64,000 bases of DNA from NCBI RefSeq assembly GCF_041053105.1, contig NZ_CP163444.1, forward strand, positions 6,356,501-6,420,500, written 5' to 3'. The stretch is from Streptomyces sp. R44 (GTDB lineage Bacteria; Actinomycetota; Actinomycetes; Streptomycetales; Streptomycetaceae). A program made the translations under genes and the position numbers. Each line of letters begins with the position of its first letter. Positions within the stretch are counted from its first letter, which is position 1. Of the stretch, positions 52,227 to 59,466 are shown piece by piece. The notes under the pieces were generated by a model. The model made no database searches and was not told where the DNA came from. It saw nothing but the letters and a program-made list of their open reading frames with translations.

Positions 52227-52880
52227 GTGCGCGTACTCGTCGTCGAGGACGAGCAGCTGCTCGCCGATGCGGTGGCCACCGGACTGCGCCGGGAGGCCAT
52301 GGCCGTCGACGTCGTGTACGACGGCGCCGCGGCCCTGGAGCGCGTCGGGGTCAACGACTACGACGTCGTCGTCCTCGACCGCGACCTCCCGCTCGTCCAC
52401 GGCGACGACGTCTGCCGCAAGATCGTCGAGCTCGGCATGCCCACCCGCGTCCTGATGCTCACCGCCGCCGGCGACGTCAGCGACCGCGTCGAGGGCCTGG
52501 AGCTCGGAGCGGACGACTACCTCCCCAAGCCCTTCGCCTTCACCGAGCTCACCGCGCGCGTGCGCGCCCTCGGCCGCCGCACCACCGTCCCGCTCCCGCC
52601 CGTCCTGGAGCGCGCCGGCATCAAGCTCGACCCGAACCGCCGCGAGGTCTTCCGCGAGGGCAAGGAGGTCCAGCTCGCGCCCAAGGAGTTCGCCGTCCTG
52701 GAGGTCCTCATGCGCAGCGAGGGCGCCGTCGTCTCGGCGGAGCAGCTCCTGGAGAAGGCCTGGGACGAGAACACCGACCCCTTCACCAACGTCGTGCGCG
52801 TCACCGTCATGACCCTGCGCCGCAAGCTCGGCGAGCCGCCGGTCATCGTCACCGTCCCCGGCTCCGGTTACCGGATCTGA
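52227..52880 (+). CDS. cutR: response regulator CutR
   Basis: A 217-residue OmpR-family regulator. The receiver has VVEDEQ at the acidic pocket, phospho-acceptor Asp51 in VVVLDRDLP and Lys in YLPKPFAF. The C-terminal winged helix contains EVQLAPKEFAVLEVLMRSEG and FTNVVRVTVMTLRRKL. The length and sequence match CutR of Streptomyces, part of the first two-component system described in the genus. CutRS responds to protein secretion or folding stress and affects antibiotic production. GTG 52227 follows GGAAGGATC. The kinase gene starts four bases after the stop. Confidence 0.92.
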   Translation: MRVLVVEDEQLLADAVATGLRREAMAVDVVYDGAAALERVGVNDYDVVVLDRDLPLVHGDDVCRKIVELGMPTRVLMLTAAGDVSDRVEGLELGADDYLPKPFAFTELTARVRALGRRTTVPLPPVLERAGIKLDPNRREVFREGKEVQLAPKEFAVLEVLMRSEGAVVSAEQLLEKAWDENTDPFTNVVRVTVMTLRRKLGEPPVIVTVPGSGYRI

Positions 52881-52884
52881 CCCG

Positions 52885-54123
52885 ATGGCCACGACCCCCG
52901 CGCCTCACCCGCAGGCGCCGCCGAAACCGACCTGGGACCCCCGGGACCCCGTCCGCCCGCTGCTGCGCCCGACCATCCGGATACGACTGACGCTGCTGTA
53001 CGGCGGGATGTTCCTGATCGCCGGCATCCTGCTGCTGTCGATCATCTACCTGTTCACCGCGCAGGCACTCACCGGCAGCGTGTCCGAGCTGCCCTTCAAG
53101 GTCGTCGAGGGCAAGGTCCAGCCGACCACCTCCTGGTGCCAGCTGCCCGCCCAAGGCACCGGAGAACAGCTCAACGACGCCGTGTCGGTCTGCCTCCGGC
53201 ACCAGAGCGACATCGCCCTGGAAGACCTCCTGAGGCGGTCCCTCTTCGCCCTGCTCGGCCTGAGCATCATCGCCTTCGCCTTCGGTTACGCCATGGCGGG
53301 ACGGGTGCTCTCCCCGCTCGGCCGGATCACCCGGACCGCCCGCCAGGTGGCCGGTTCCGATCTGTCCCGGCGGATCGAGCTCGACGGCCCGGACGACGAG
53401 CTCAAGGAGCTCGCCGACACCTTCGACGAGATGCTGGACCGCCTGGAACGGGCCTTCACCGCCCAGCAGCGGTTCGTCGCGAACGCCTCGCACGAGCTGA
53501 GGACCCCGCTCGCGATCAACCGCACCCTCCTGGAGGTCCACCTCTCGGACCCCGGGGCACCGGTGGAGCTGCATCAGCTCGGCAAGACCCTGCTCGCCAC
53601 CAACGAGCGCAGCGAACAACTCGTCGAGGGCCTGCTGCTGCTCGCCCGGAGCGACAACCAGATCATCGAGCGCAAACCCGTCAACCTGGCCGAGGCCGCC
53701 GAGCGGGGCGTCGACCAGGTGCACGCCGAGGCCGAGGCCAAGGGCGTGGAGATCCGGGGCGAGCGCGCGCCGGCGGTCGTCCAGGGCAACGGCGTGCTCC
53801 TCGAACGGATCGCGCTGAACCTGCTCCAGAACGCCGTCCGGTACAACGTGCCGGAGGGCGGCTGGGTGGAGGTCACCACCGAGGTCAAGGACGGCCAGGC
53901 GGTCCTGGTCGTCTCGAACACGGGACCGGTGGTCCCCGCGTACGAGATCGACAACCTCTTCGAGCCGTTCAGAAGGCTCCGGCAGGAGCGGACCGGCAGC
54001 GACAAGGGGGTCGGTCTCGGCCTGTCGATCGCCCGATCCGTGGCGAGAGCCCACGGCGGCCGTATCATCGCGGAGCCGCGCGAGGGCGGCGGACTCGTGA
54101 TGCGCGTCACTCTGCCGATCTGA
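52885..54123 (+). CDS. cutS: sensor histidine kinase CutS
   Basis: A 412-residue membrane kinase. Two membrane segments (about 33-57 and 119-140) frame a 60-residue extracytoplasmic domain with two cysteines, Cys85 (TSWCQLP) and Cys103 (VSVCLR), which could form a disulfide that senses redox or protein-folding stress. A HAMP domain follows, then the H-box at NASHELRTPL (His203), and the HATPase motifs (NLLQNAVRYN, then GVGLGLSIARSVARAHGG). It is the partner of CutR, whose stop lies four bases upstream. ATG 52885 was used. The two cysteines are the visible feature pointing to a sensing mechanism. Confidence 0.93.
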   Translation: MATTPAPHPQAPPKPTWDPRDPVRPLLRPTIRIRLTLLYGGMFLIAGILLLSIIYLFTAQALTGSVSELPFKVVEGKVQPTTSWCQLPAQGTGEQLNDAVSVCLRHQSDIALEDLLRRSLFALLGLSIIAFAFGYAMAGRVLSPLGRITRTARQVAGSDLSRRIELDGPDDELKELADTFDEMLDRLERAFTAQQRFVANASHELRTPLAINRTLLEVHLSDPGAPVELHQLGKTLLATNERSEQLVEGLLLLARSDNQIIERKPVNLAEAAERGVDQVHAEAEAKGVEIRGERAPAVVQGNGVLLERIALNLLQNAVRYNVPEGGWVEVTTEVKDGQAVLVVSNTGPVVPAYEIDNLFEPFRRLRQERTGSDKGVGLGLSIARSVARAHGGRIIAEPREGGGLVMRVTLPI

Positions 54124-54518
54124 CACACTGCACGAGCCGACCGGTTCCGTTCGCTTTGCGCGGAATTCCGGAGCCCCGATTCTGAGACGCTCATGTGTGA
54201 TCGATCACAGGAGAGGGTGTCCGGCCCTCCACTCTCCGTGACCGGGAAATCCCTCGGAAAACCAGTAAAAGTCCGGGTTTCCGGGGCCTGGAATGACGGG
54301 AAGTACACGGGGTGGCGCCCGTGAGGGCCGCCCGGAGGACCGTGTACGGTCCGGTTCGCCACCCGAAGCCGATCACTCGCGAGAGTGCGCGACGGGTGTC
54401 GATTGAGTAACAGACCTTGATGTGAGGCAAAATCTCCGCCTCAGGTCGGGCACAAGTCCGACCTCTCACGCGTTACGTGCGCTGGAGACACCGCAACCAC
54501 CCAGAGGGGGAGAGCGAC
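54124..54518. other. gene-free region upstream of the DUF4193 gene
   Basis: No coding frame is convincing in these 395 bases. They hold a perfect 14-bp palindrome (54196-54209), an inverted repeat GGACCGT-GT-ACGGTCC (54337-54352), and GAGGGGGAGAG before the ATG at 54519. TTGAGT near 54403-54408 with CAAAAT about 20 bases downstream is a weak promoter candidate. Confidence 0.5.
54196..54209. promoter_or_regulatory. perfect 14-bp palindrome
   Basis: TGTGATCGATCACA is a perfect palindrome, 72 bases after the cutS stop. TGTGA and TCACA are half-sites of CRP/FNR- and Rex-like regulators, but these use six bases between the halves and here there are four, so the regulator is not identified. Confidence 0.5.
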
Positions 54519-54815
54519 ATGGCAACGGATTACGACACCCCACGCAAGACCGACGACGACGTCGACTCGGACAGCCTTGAAGAACTGAAGGCCCGCCGGA
54601 ACGACAAGTCGACCTCGACCGTCGACGTCGACGAGTTCGAGGCCGCCGAAGGCCTGGAGCTTCCCGGCGCCGACCTCTCGAACGAGGAGCTGGCCGTCCG
54701 GGTCCTGCCCAAGCAGGCCGACGAGTTCACCTGCATGAGCTGCTTCCTCGTGCACCACCGCAGCCAGCTGGCCCGGGAGAAGAACGGCCAGCCGATCTGC
54801 CGCGACTGCGACTGA
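54519..54815 (+). CDS. DUF4193 domain-containing protein
   Basis: A 98-residue actinobacterial DUF4193 protein. The N-terminus is acidic (DTPRKTDDDVDSDSLEELKARR), and the C-terminus has two CxxC motifs, CMSC and CRDC, separated by 24 residues, which suggests a zinc ribbon. The function is not known. ATG 54519 is supported by GAGGGGGAGAG immediately upstream. It is followed after 13 bases by a gene for an EcsC-like membrane protein on the same strand, so the two are probably an operon. The long leader region with several inverted repeats suggests regulated expression. Confidence 0.88.
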   Translation: MATDYDTPRKTDDDVDSDSLEELKARRNDKSTSTVDVDEFEAAEGLELPGADLSNEELAVRVLPKQADEFTCMSCFLVHHRSQLAREKNGQPICRDCD

Positions 54816-54828
54816 GACCGGCTCGGCC

Positions 54829-55875
54829 GTGGCAGGCGACACACCGTCCCGGAAGCGGCGTCTGCGGCTCCCCCGGAGCCCGGAGACGCACAAGGGCGGC
54901 CAGGGCACGGCAGAGGGCGCCCAGGAGGCACCTGAAGCCGAGCGCCCCGGCTCCCTGCCCTCCCTCGGCGCACGTGACGACGAGCGAGGCCTCCCGGCCT
55001 CGCTCGAGGCGGTCATCGAGATCGCCGAGACGGATCCGGCACATCTGCCCGCGCGGCAGGAGCAGGCAGGTCCGGGCGAAGCACGGCAGGGCGGACGCCT
55101 CGGCGCCGTCCGGCGGCTGGCCGACCCCGCGCGGGCCCAGCTCGACCGGATCAGGATCGACTCCGGCCGGATCGACGCCGTCCGGCGCGGCGTCACCCAG
55201 GGCGTCCGGCAGGGCGTGAAGCGCGGCGGCGACGGCGCCAAGGCCGGCCTGGGCTACCTGGCCGACCGGCTGATCGAACTCGCCCCGCGGATCCCCGTCC
55301 GCGACCTGGCGACCCTGAGAAGACAGTTCCCCGGGCTCGGCCCCGAGCAGCTCGCCGACAAACTCGTCGCCGGCGCGGCGAACGCGAGCTCGACCGTGGG
55401 CGCGGGCGTCGGTGCCGCCGCCATGCTCCCCGTGGCGCCGGCCTTGCCGGCCGAGCTGGCGGCCGAGATCACCGGCGTCGCCGCCGTGGAGCTCAAACTC
55501 ATCGCCGAACTGCACGAGGTCTACGGGCTGCGGCCCCCAGGCCGGATCACCCAGCGTTCGACGGCCTATCTGACCTCCTGGGCCGAGGAGCGGGGCATCG
55601 ACCCCACCAAGCCCACCACGGTCAACGCCGCACTCGGCGGTCAGCTCAAGCGCGAACTGCGCCAGCAGATCATGAAACGCATGGTGCGCAACCTGCCGAA
55701 CCTCATGCCCTTCATGGTGGGCGCCGCCGTCGGCGCCGTCATGAACCGCCGCGACACCAAGAAGCTCGCCGCGCACATCCGCAAGGACCTGCGCGCCCGC
55801 CAGATCCCCTGGGACGCCCTCCGGGAGCTGCCCCCGCTGGAGCAGCCCGAGAACCCCAAGGAGCTGGGCTTCTAG
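54829..55875 (+). CDS. EcsC-like membrane-associated protein
   Basis: A 348-residue protein, moderately supported as EcsC-like. The first 120 residues are polar and low in complexity. The central region holds a Gly/Ala-rich amphipathic or membrane helix pair (STVGAGVGAAAMLPVAPALP and ELAAEITGVAAVELKLIAELHEVYGL), which resembles the EcsC family core. A further hydrophobic stretch (LMPFMVGAAVGAVMNRRD) precedes a charged C-terminus. EcsC family proteins are widespread and uncharacterised. GTG 54829 is the first start after the DUF4193 stop, only 13 bases away. It converges on the DUF3093 gene and a hairpin separates them. Confidence 0.7.
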   Translation: MAGDTPSRKRRLRLPRSPETHKGGQGTAEGAQEAPEAERPGSLPSLGARDDERGLPASLEAVIEIAETDPAHLPARQEQAGPGEARQGGRLGAVRRLADPARAQLDRIRIDSGRIDAVRRGVTQGVRQGVKRGGDGAKAGLGYLADRLIELAPRIPVRDLATLRRQFPGLGPEQLADKLVAGAANASSTVGAGVGAAAMLPVAPALPAELAAEITGVAAVELKLIAELHEVYGLRPPGRITQRSTAYLTSWAEERGIDPTKPTTVNAALGGQLKRELRQQIMKRMVRNLPNLMPFMVGAAVGAVMNRRDTKKLAAHIRKDLRARQIPWDALRELPPLEQPENPKELGF

Positions 55876-55876
55876 C

Positions 55877-55897
55877 GCCCTGGAGCGGCCCCAGGGC
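55877..55897. terminator. hairpin between convergent genes
   Basis: GCCCTGG (55877-55883) and CCAGGGC (55891-55897) pair around a seven-base loop, followed by CTGTTCTTT. It lies just after the EcsC-like stop and before the end of the DUF3093 gene. Confidence 0.65.
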
Positions 55898-55929
55898 CTG
55901 TTCTTTCGGATCAGGCCGGCTCGCGGGCC

Positions 55930-56421
55930 CTAGGCCCGCTCCGCCTCCAGGGCCGCGACCAGCGCCTCCGGCTCGCGGCTGGACAGGTACACGTACGGCG
56001 TCGGGTCCGCCGGGTCCGTCACCTCGACGCGTACCGCCCCCGGCACATAGCTGCGCATCAGCATGAAGGCGCGCGGGTCCGCCTTGTGGGTGCGCCAGGC
56101 GCGCGCCTCCTCCTCGTCCAGCGCCTCGGCTGCCCCCAGCGCCGAGACCGGGATCCGCGCGTCGCCCGCCACCAGCGAACCGGCCACCACCCGGATCCGG
56201 GCGGAGCCGTACGAGGAGACCGCCGCCCCGGCGAGCACCGCGGCCACGATCAGGCCGCCCAGCATCGGGACCGTGCCCAGCGGGAACATGATCAGGCCGC
56301 CGGAGATCCCCAGCAGGCCCACGATCACCCACCACGAGCGCGGCGCCGTGAGCCGCTCGTCGAAGCGCGGCGCGGCGGCGGGCGCGGGGGAGGAGGCCTG
56401 GGACGGTACGGAAGGCTGCAT
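55930..56421 (-). CDS. DUF3093 domain-containing membrane protein
   Basis: A 163-residue protein with a short low-complexity N-terminus, two adjacent membrane helices (WWVIVGLLGISGGLIMFPLG and MLGGLIVAAVLAGAAVSSYG) and a cytosolic C-terminal domain with the conserved YVPGAVRVEVTDPADPTPYVYLSSR. This is the DUF3093 arrangement, found throughout actinobacteria and often beside dut. The function is unknown. ATG 56421 was chosen. It is divergent from the thioesterase gene, and the run continuing through dut on the other strand matches the S. coelicolor order as I recall it. Confidence 0.87.
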   Translation of the reverse strand: MQPSVPSQASSPAPAAAPRFDERLTAPRSWWVIVGLLGISGGLIMFPLGTVPMLGGLIVAAVLAGAAVSSYGSARIRVVAGSLVAGDARIPVSALGAAEALDEEEARAWRTHKADPRAFMLMRSYVPGAVRVEVTDPADPTPYVYLSSREPEALVAALEAERA

Positions 56422-56571
56422 GCGACCAAGCTTGGCACGGCGCGAACCGGGCCCCTCCGCGCGGGTCCGGCCCGGCGCGGCCCGCCCTCACCCGCGTGGC
56501 TCCCGGCCCGGCGCGCCCCGCCCCGCCCGTGTGGGGTCCCGCACAGCGCGACCTGCGGCCATCCGCGCGGG

Positions 56572-56577
56572 TAAGGT
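56572..56577 (+). promoter_or_regulatory. candidate -10 element for leaderless thioesterase gene
   Basis: TAAGGT fits TAnnnT and lies eight bases before the GTG at 56586, with no ribosome binding site between, consistent with a leaderless mRNA. Confidence 0.5.
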
Positions 56578-56585
56578 CTGCGGCT

Positions 56586-57170
56586 GTGACTGCAACATCT
56601 GCCGCCCTCACCCCGCCGGCCGACGCCATACCGCCGGTACGCCACCCCGACGCGCCGGCCCCCGGCGAGCTGCTCGGTGCGCACTACGAGCACTGCTTCG
56701 GGTGCGGCGGCGGGCAGCCCCACGGCCTCCACCTGGAAGCGCGCGCGGGCGAGGGCGTGACCGTCACCGCCGAGTTCACGGTGACCCCCGACCACCAGGG
56801 CGCCCCCGGCCTCGCGCACGGCGGCGTGCTCGCCACCGCGCTCGACGAGACCCTCGGCTCCCTGAACTGGCTGCTGCGGGTCATCGCCGTGACCGGACGC
56901 CTGGAGACCGACTTCGCCCGGCCCGTCCCGGTCGGCACCGTCCTCCACCTGGAGGCCGCCGTCACCGCCGTGCACGGCCGCAAGATCTACTCGACCGCCG
57001 TCGGCCGGATCGGTGGGCCCGAGGGCCCCGTCGCCGTCCGCGCCGACGCCCTCTTCATCGAGGTCAAGGTCGACCACTTCATCGACAACGGCCGCCCGGA
57101 GGAGATCCAGGCCGCCATGTCCGACCCCGACCAGGTCCGGCGCGCCCGCGCCTTCGAGGTGAACCCCTGA
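56586..57170 (+). CDS. PaaI-type hotdog thioesterase
   Basis: A 194-residue hotdog-fold protein. HCFGCGGGQPHGLHLEARAGEG opens the fold and LAHGGVLATALDETLG is the active-site helix with the conserved HGG and acidic residue. It likely hydrolyses an acyl- or aryl-CoA thioester. The GTG at 56586 is 8 bases from a -10-like TAAGGT, so the mRNA may begin at the start codon. Its TGA overlaps the ATG of dut by one base, so the two are co-translated. The CxxC near the N-terminus (CFGCGGG) is a feature of one actinobacterial subfamily. Substrate unknown. Confidence 0.85.
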   Translation: MTATSAALTPPADAIPPVRHPDAPAPGELLGAHYEHCFGCGGGQPHGLHLEARAGEGVTVTAEFTVTPDHQGAPGLAHGGVLATALDETLGSLNWLLRVIAVTGRLETDFARPVPVGTVLHLEAAVTAVHGRKIYSTAVGRIGGPEGPVAVRADALFIEVKVDHFIDNGRPEEIQAAMSDPDQVRRARAFEVNP

Positions 57171-57682
57171 TGCGCAACCCTGTCGACGTACTGATCCGCC
57201 GCGTGGACCCGGAGGTGCCGATCCCGGCCTACGGGCATCCCGGCGACGCCGGGGCCGACCTGGTGACCACCGAGGCCGTCGTGCTGGCCCCCGGCGAGCG
57301 CGCCGTGCTGCCCACCGGCGTCTCCATCGCCCTCCCGGACGGGTACGCGGCCTTCGTGCACCCGCGCTCAGGTCTCGCCGCCCGCTGCGGAGTGGCGCTC
57401 GTGAATGCCCCGGGGACGGTGGATGCCGGGTACCGTGGAGAGATCAAGGTGATCGTGGTCAATCTCGACCCGCGCGAGGACGTGCGGTTCGAACGGTTCG
57501 ATCGGATCGCCCAACTTGTCGTCCAGCAGGTCGAGAAGGTGCGCTTCCACGAGGTGGCGGAGCTTCCCGGCTCGGCGCGGGCCGAGGGGGGCTTCGGGTC
57601 CACCGGCGGTCATGCCGCCGTGGACGGCACAACGGGTGGGAATCGATACGCTTCGGTCGTATCCGACCGGGAAGGACAGTGA
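57170..57682 (+). CDS. dut: dUTP diphosphatase (dUTPase)
   Basis: A 170-residue trimeric dUTPase that hydrolyses dUTP to dUMP and pyrophosphate, preventing uracil incorporation into DNA. The five motifs are visible: DAGADLVT, HPRSGLAARCG, GTVDAGYRGEIKVI, RFDRIAQLVVQ and the C-terminal GGFGSTGG. The ATG at 57170 overlaps the preceding stop by one base (TGATG), so it is coupled to the thioesterase. The tail after motif V (HAAVDGTTGGNRYASVVSDREGQ) is longer than minimal, as in other actinobacteria. DUF3710 follows immediately. Confidence 0.96.
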   Translation: MRNPVDVLIRRVDPEVPIPAYGHPGDAGADLVTTEAVVLAPGERAVLPTGVSIALPDGYAAFVHPRSGLAARCGVALVNAPGTVDAGYRGEIKVIVVNLDPREDVRFERFDRIAQLVVQQVEKVRFHEVAELPGSARAEGGFGSTGGHAAVDGTTGGNRYASVVSDREGQ

Positions 57683-57683
57683 C

Positions 57684-58445
57684 GTGTTCGGACGTCGCAA
57701 GAAGAGCGGTGCCGCCGAGGACGCGGCGAGCGAGGCCGAGCAGGTCGTCGACGCGGTGGAGGACGAGGACGGCGCCGAGGCGCCGCGCCGCGTGAACCTT
57801 CCGCCGGCGCCCCGGCCCGACGGACCCTGGGACATCTCCGAGGTCGCCAAGCCCGACGAGGGCCGCGTGGACCTCGGCGGGATCTTCGTGCCCGGAGTCG
57901 AGGGCATGGAGCTGCGGGTGGAGGTGGCGGGCGACGCGATCGTCGCGGCCACCGTCGTGCTGCGCGACAGCGCCGTGCAGCTGCAGGCCTTCGCCGCCCC
58001 CAAGAACGAGGGCATCTGGGGCGAGGTCCGCGACGAGATCGCCACCGGCATCGTCCAGCAGGGCGGTGCCATCGACGAGGTCGAGGGCCCGCTCGGCTGG
58101 GAGCTGCGGGCGCAGGTCCCGGTGCAGCTTCCGGACGGCAACCGCGGCGTGCAGCTGGTGCGCTTCGTGGGCGTCGACGGACCCCGCTGGTTCCTGCGCG
58201 GAGTGATCTCCGGGCAGGGCGCGGTCCAGCCCGAGGCCGCCGGCCTCCTGGAGCAGATCGTCCGGGACACCGTGGTCGTCCGCGGCGAAGGCCCGATGGC
58301 CCCGCGCGACCCGATCGTCCTCAAGCTGCCGAACGACGCGCAGATGGTGCCGGACGGCGTGCAGCAGGAGGAGCAGGAGAACTCCCGCTTCTCGGGCGGC
58401 ATGGGCCAGCTGCAGCGCGGCCCGGAGATCTCCGAGATCCGCTGA
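57684..58445 (+). CDS. DUF3710 domain-containing protein
   Basis: A 253-residue protein of the actinobacterial DUF3710 family. It begins FGRRKKSGAAEDAASEAEQV (Lys/Arg-rich then acidic), followed by a conserved GPWDISEVAKPDEGRVDLGG and the globular domain (ELRVEVAGDAIVAATVVLRDS, then RWFLRGVISGQGA). No catalytic motif is known. It starts with GTG 57684, one base after the dut stop, and GAAGGA overlaps the dut end; the two are almost always adjacent in actinobacteria. Function unknown; linkage with dut suggests a role near DNA metabolism, which is inference only. Confidence 0.88.
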   Translation: MFGRRKKSGAAEDAASEAEQVVDAVEDEDGAEAPRRVNLPPAPRPDGPWDISEVAKPDEGRVDLGGIFVPGVEGMELRVEVAGDAIVAATVVLRDSAVQLQAFAAPKNEGIWGEVRDEIATGIVQQGGAIDEVEGPLGWELRAQVPVQLPDGNRGVQLVRFVGVDGPRWFLRGVISGQGAVQPEAAGLLEQIVRDTVVVRGEGPMAPRDPIVLKLPNDAQMVPDGVQQEEQENSRFSGGMGQLQRGPEISEIR

Positions 58446-58488
58446 ACCCCTGTCGGGCCGCCGCGGCGGCCCGGCGTGATCGAGACAC

Positions 58489-58540
58489 GGCCGATGGGCC
58501 GCTTCCCGTACCTCTCGTGCGGGAAGCGGCCCACCGGCCG
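58489..58540 (+). terminator. hairpin after the dut-DUF3710 operon
   Basis: TGGGCCGCTTCCCG (58495-58508) and CGGGAAGCGGCCCA (58520-58533) are perfect complements around an 11-base loop, extended outward by CGGCCG on both sides. Confidence 0.85.
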
Positions 58541-58629
58541 TTTTCCACAGGCCCGGGCCCGGGCCTGGCCCTCGGGCCCGGCGGCGGACCATACTGACGG
58601 CGCACATGTTCGAGGAGGGGGAGCACAGG

Positions 58630-59358
58630 GTGAGTGAGAGCAGCACCGGGTCCGCCACGGCCGTCGTCGAGGACCCGGCCGGCCGGCCGATGGTCCGCGT
58701 CGAGGGCCTGCGCCGCTCGTACGGTACGGGCGAGGCCGCCGTCCACGCCCTGCGCGGGGTCTCCTTCGACATCCCACGCGGCGAGCTCGTCGCGCTCAAG
58801 GGCCGCTCGGGCTCCGGCAAGACGACCCTGCTGAACCTCGTGGGCGGCCTCGACAGCCCCGACGGGGGCCGGATCGTCATCGACGGCACCGACCTCTCCG
58901 GCCTCGGCGAGAACGGGCTCCTGGAGCTGCGCCGCGACCGGATCGGCTTCATCTTCCAGTCCTTCGGGCTGCTCCCGATCCTCTCCGCCGCCGAGAACGT
59001 GGGCGTGCCCCTGCGGCTGCGCAAGGCGGACCCCAAGGAGCGCGAGGAGCGGGTCGCCCTGATGCTCGGTCTCGTGGGCCTCGCCGACCACGCGAACCAG
59101 CGGCCCGGCGAGCTCTCCGGCGGCCAGCAGCAGCGCGTCGCCATCGCCCGCGCCCTCGCCAACAAGCCGGCGCTGCTGATAGCCGACGAGCCGACGGGCC
59201 AGCTGGACGCGGAGACCGGGCTCGCCGTCATGCAGCTGCTGCGCGCCGTGGTCCGCAGCGAGGGCTGCACGGCCCTGGTCGCCACCCACGACCCCCAGCT
59301 CCTCGGCCTGGCCGACCGGGTCCTGGAACTGAGCGACGGCGAGATCATCGAGCACTGA
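58630..59358 (+). CDS. LolD/MacB-type ABC transporter ATP-binding protein
   Basis: A 242-residue ABC ATPase with all motifs intact: Walker A (GRSGSGKTT), Q-loop (GFIFQSFGLL), signature (LSGGQQQRVAIARAL), Walker B (LLIADEPTGQLD) and switch histidine (ATHDPQ). This is the LolD/MacB subfamily, which works with FtsX-like permeases, often for peptides or lipoproteins. No permease gene is adjacent in the window; the next gene is kdpD. GTG 58630 is preceded by GAGGAGGGGGAG; ATG 58606 is an alternative. An orphan ATPase may pair with a permease elsewhere. Confidence 0.88.
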   Translation: MSESSTGSATAVVEDPAGRPMVRVEGLRRSYGTGEAAVHALRGVSFDIPRGELVALKGRSGSGKTTLLNLVGGLDSPDGGRIVIDGTDLSGLGENGLLELRRDRIGFIFQSFGLLPILSAAENVGVPLRLRKADPKEREERVALMLGLVGLADHANQRPGELSGGQQQRVAIARALANKPALLIADEPTGQLDAETGLAVMQLLRAVVRSEGCTALVATHDPQLLGLADRVLELSDGEIIEH

Positions 59359-59454
59359 ACCGACGGCCGAGGCGGCCGCGGGGCGACATCAGGATCACGT
59401 CAATACCGTCCCGGGGGCCGCTGCCCGCGTACGGAATGTCCGATTGGCTGGACG

Positions 59455-59460
59455 TATGGT
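59455..59460 (+). promoter_or_regulatory. candidate -10 element for a leaderless kdpD mRNA
   Basis: TATGGT fits TAnnnT and lies six bases before the kdpD ATG, with no ribosome binding site between. No convincing -35 is seen. Confidence 0.45.
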
Positions 59461-59466
59461 CGAGCC

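Noticed and set aside
54196..54209. CRP or Rex binding site
   Set aside because: Half-sites fit but the central spacing is four rather than six bases.
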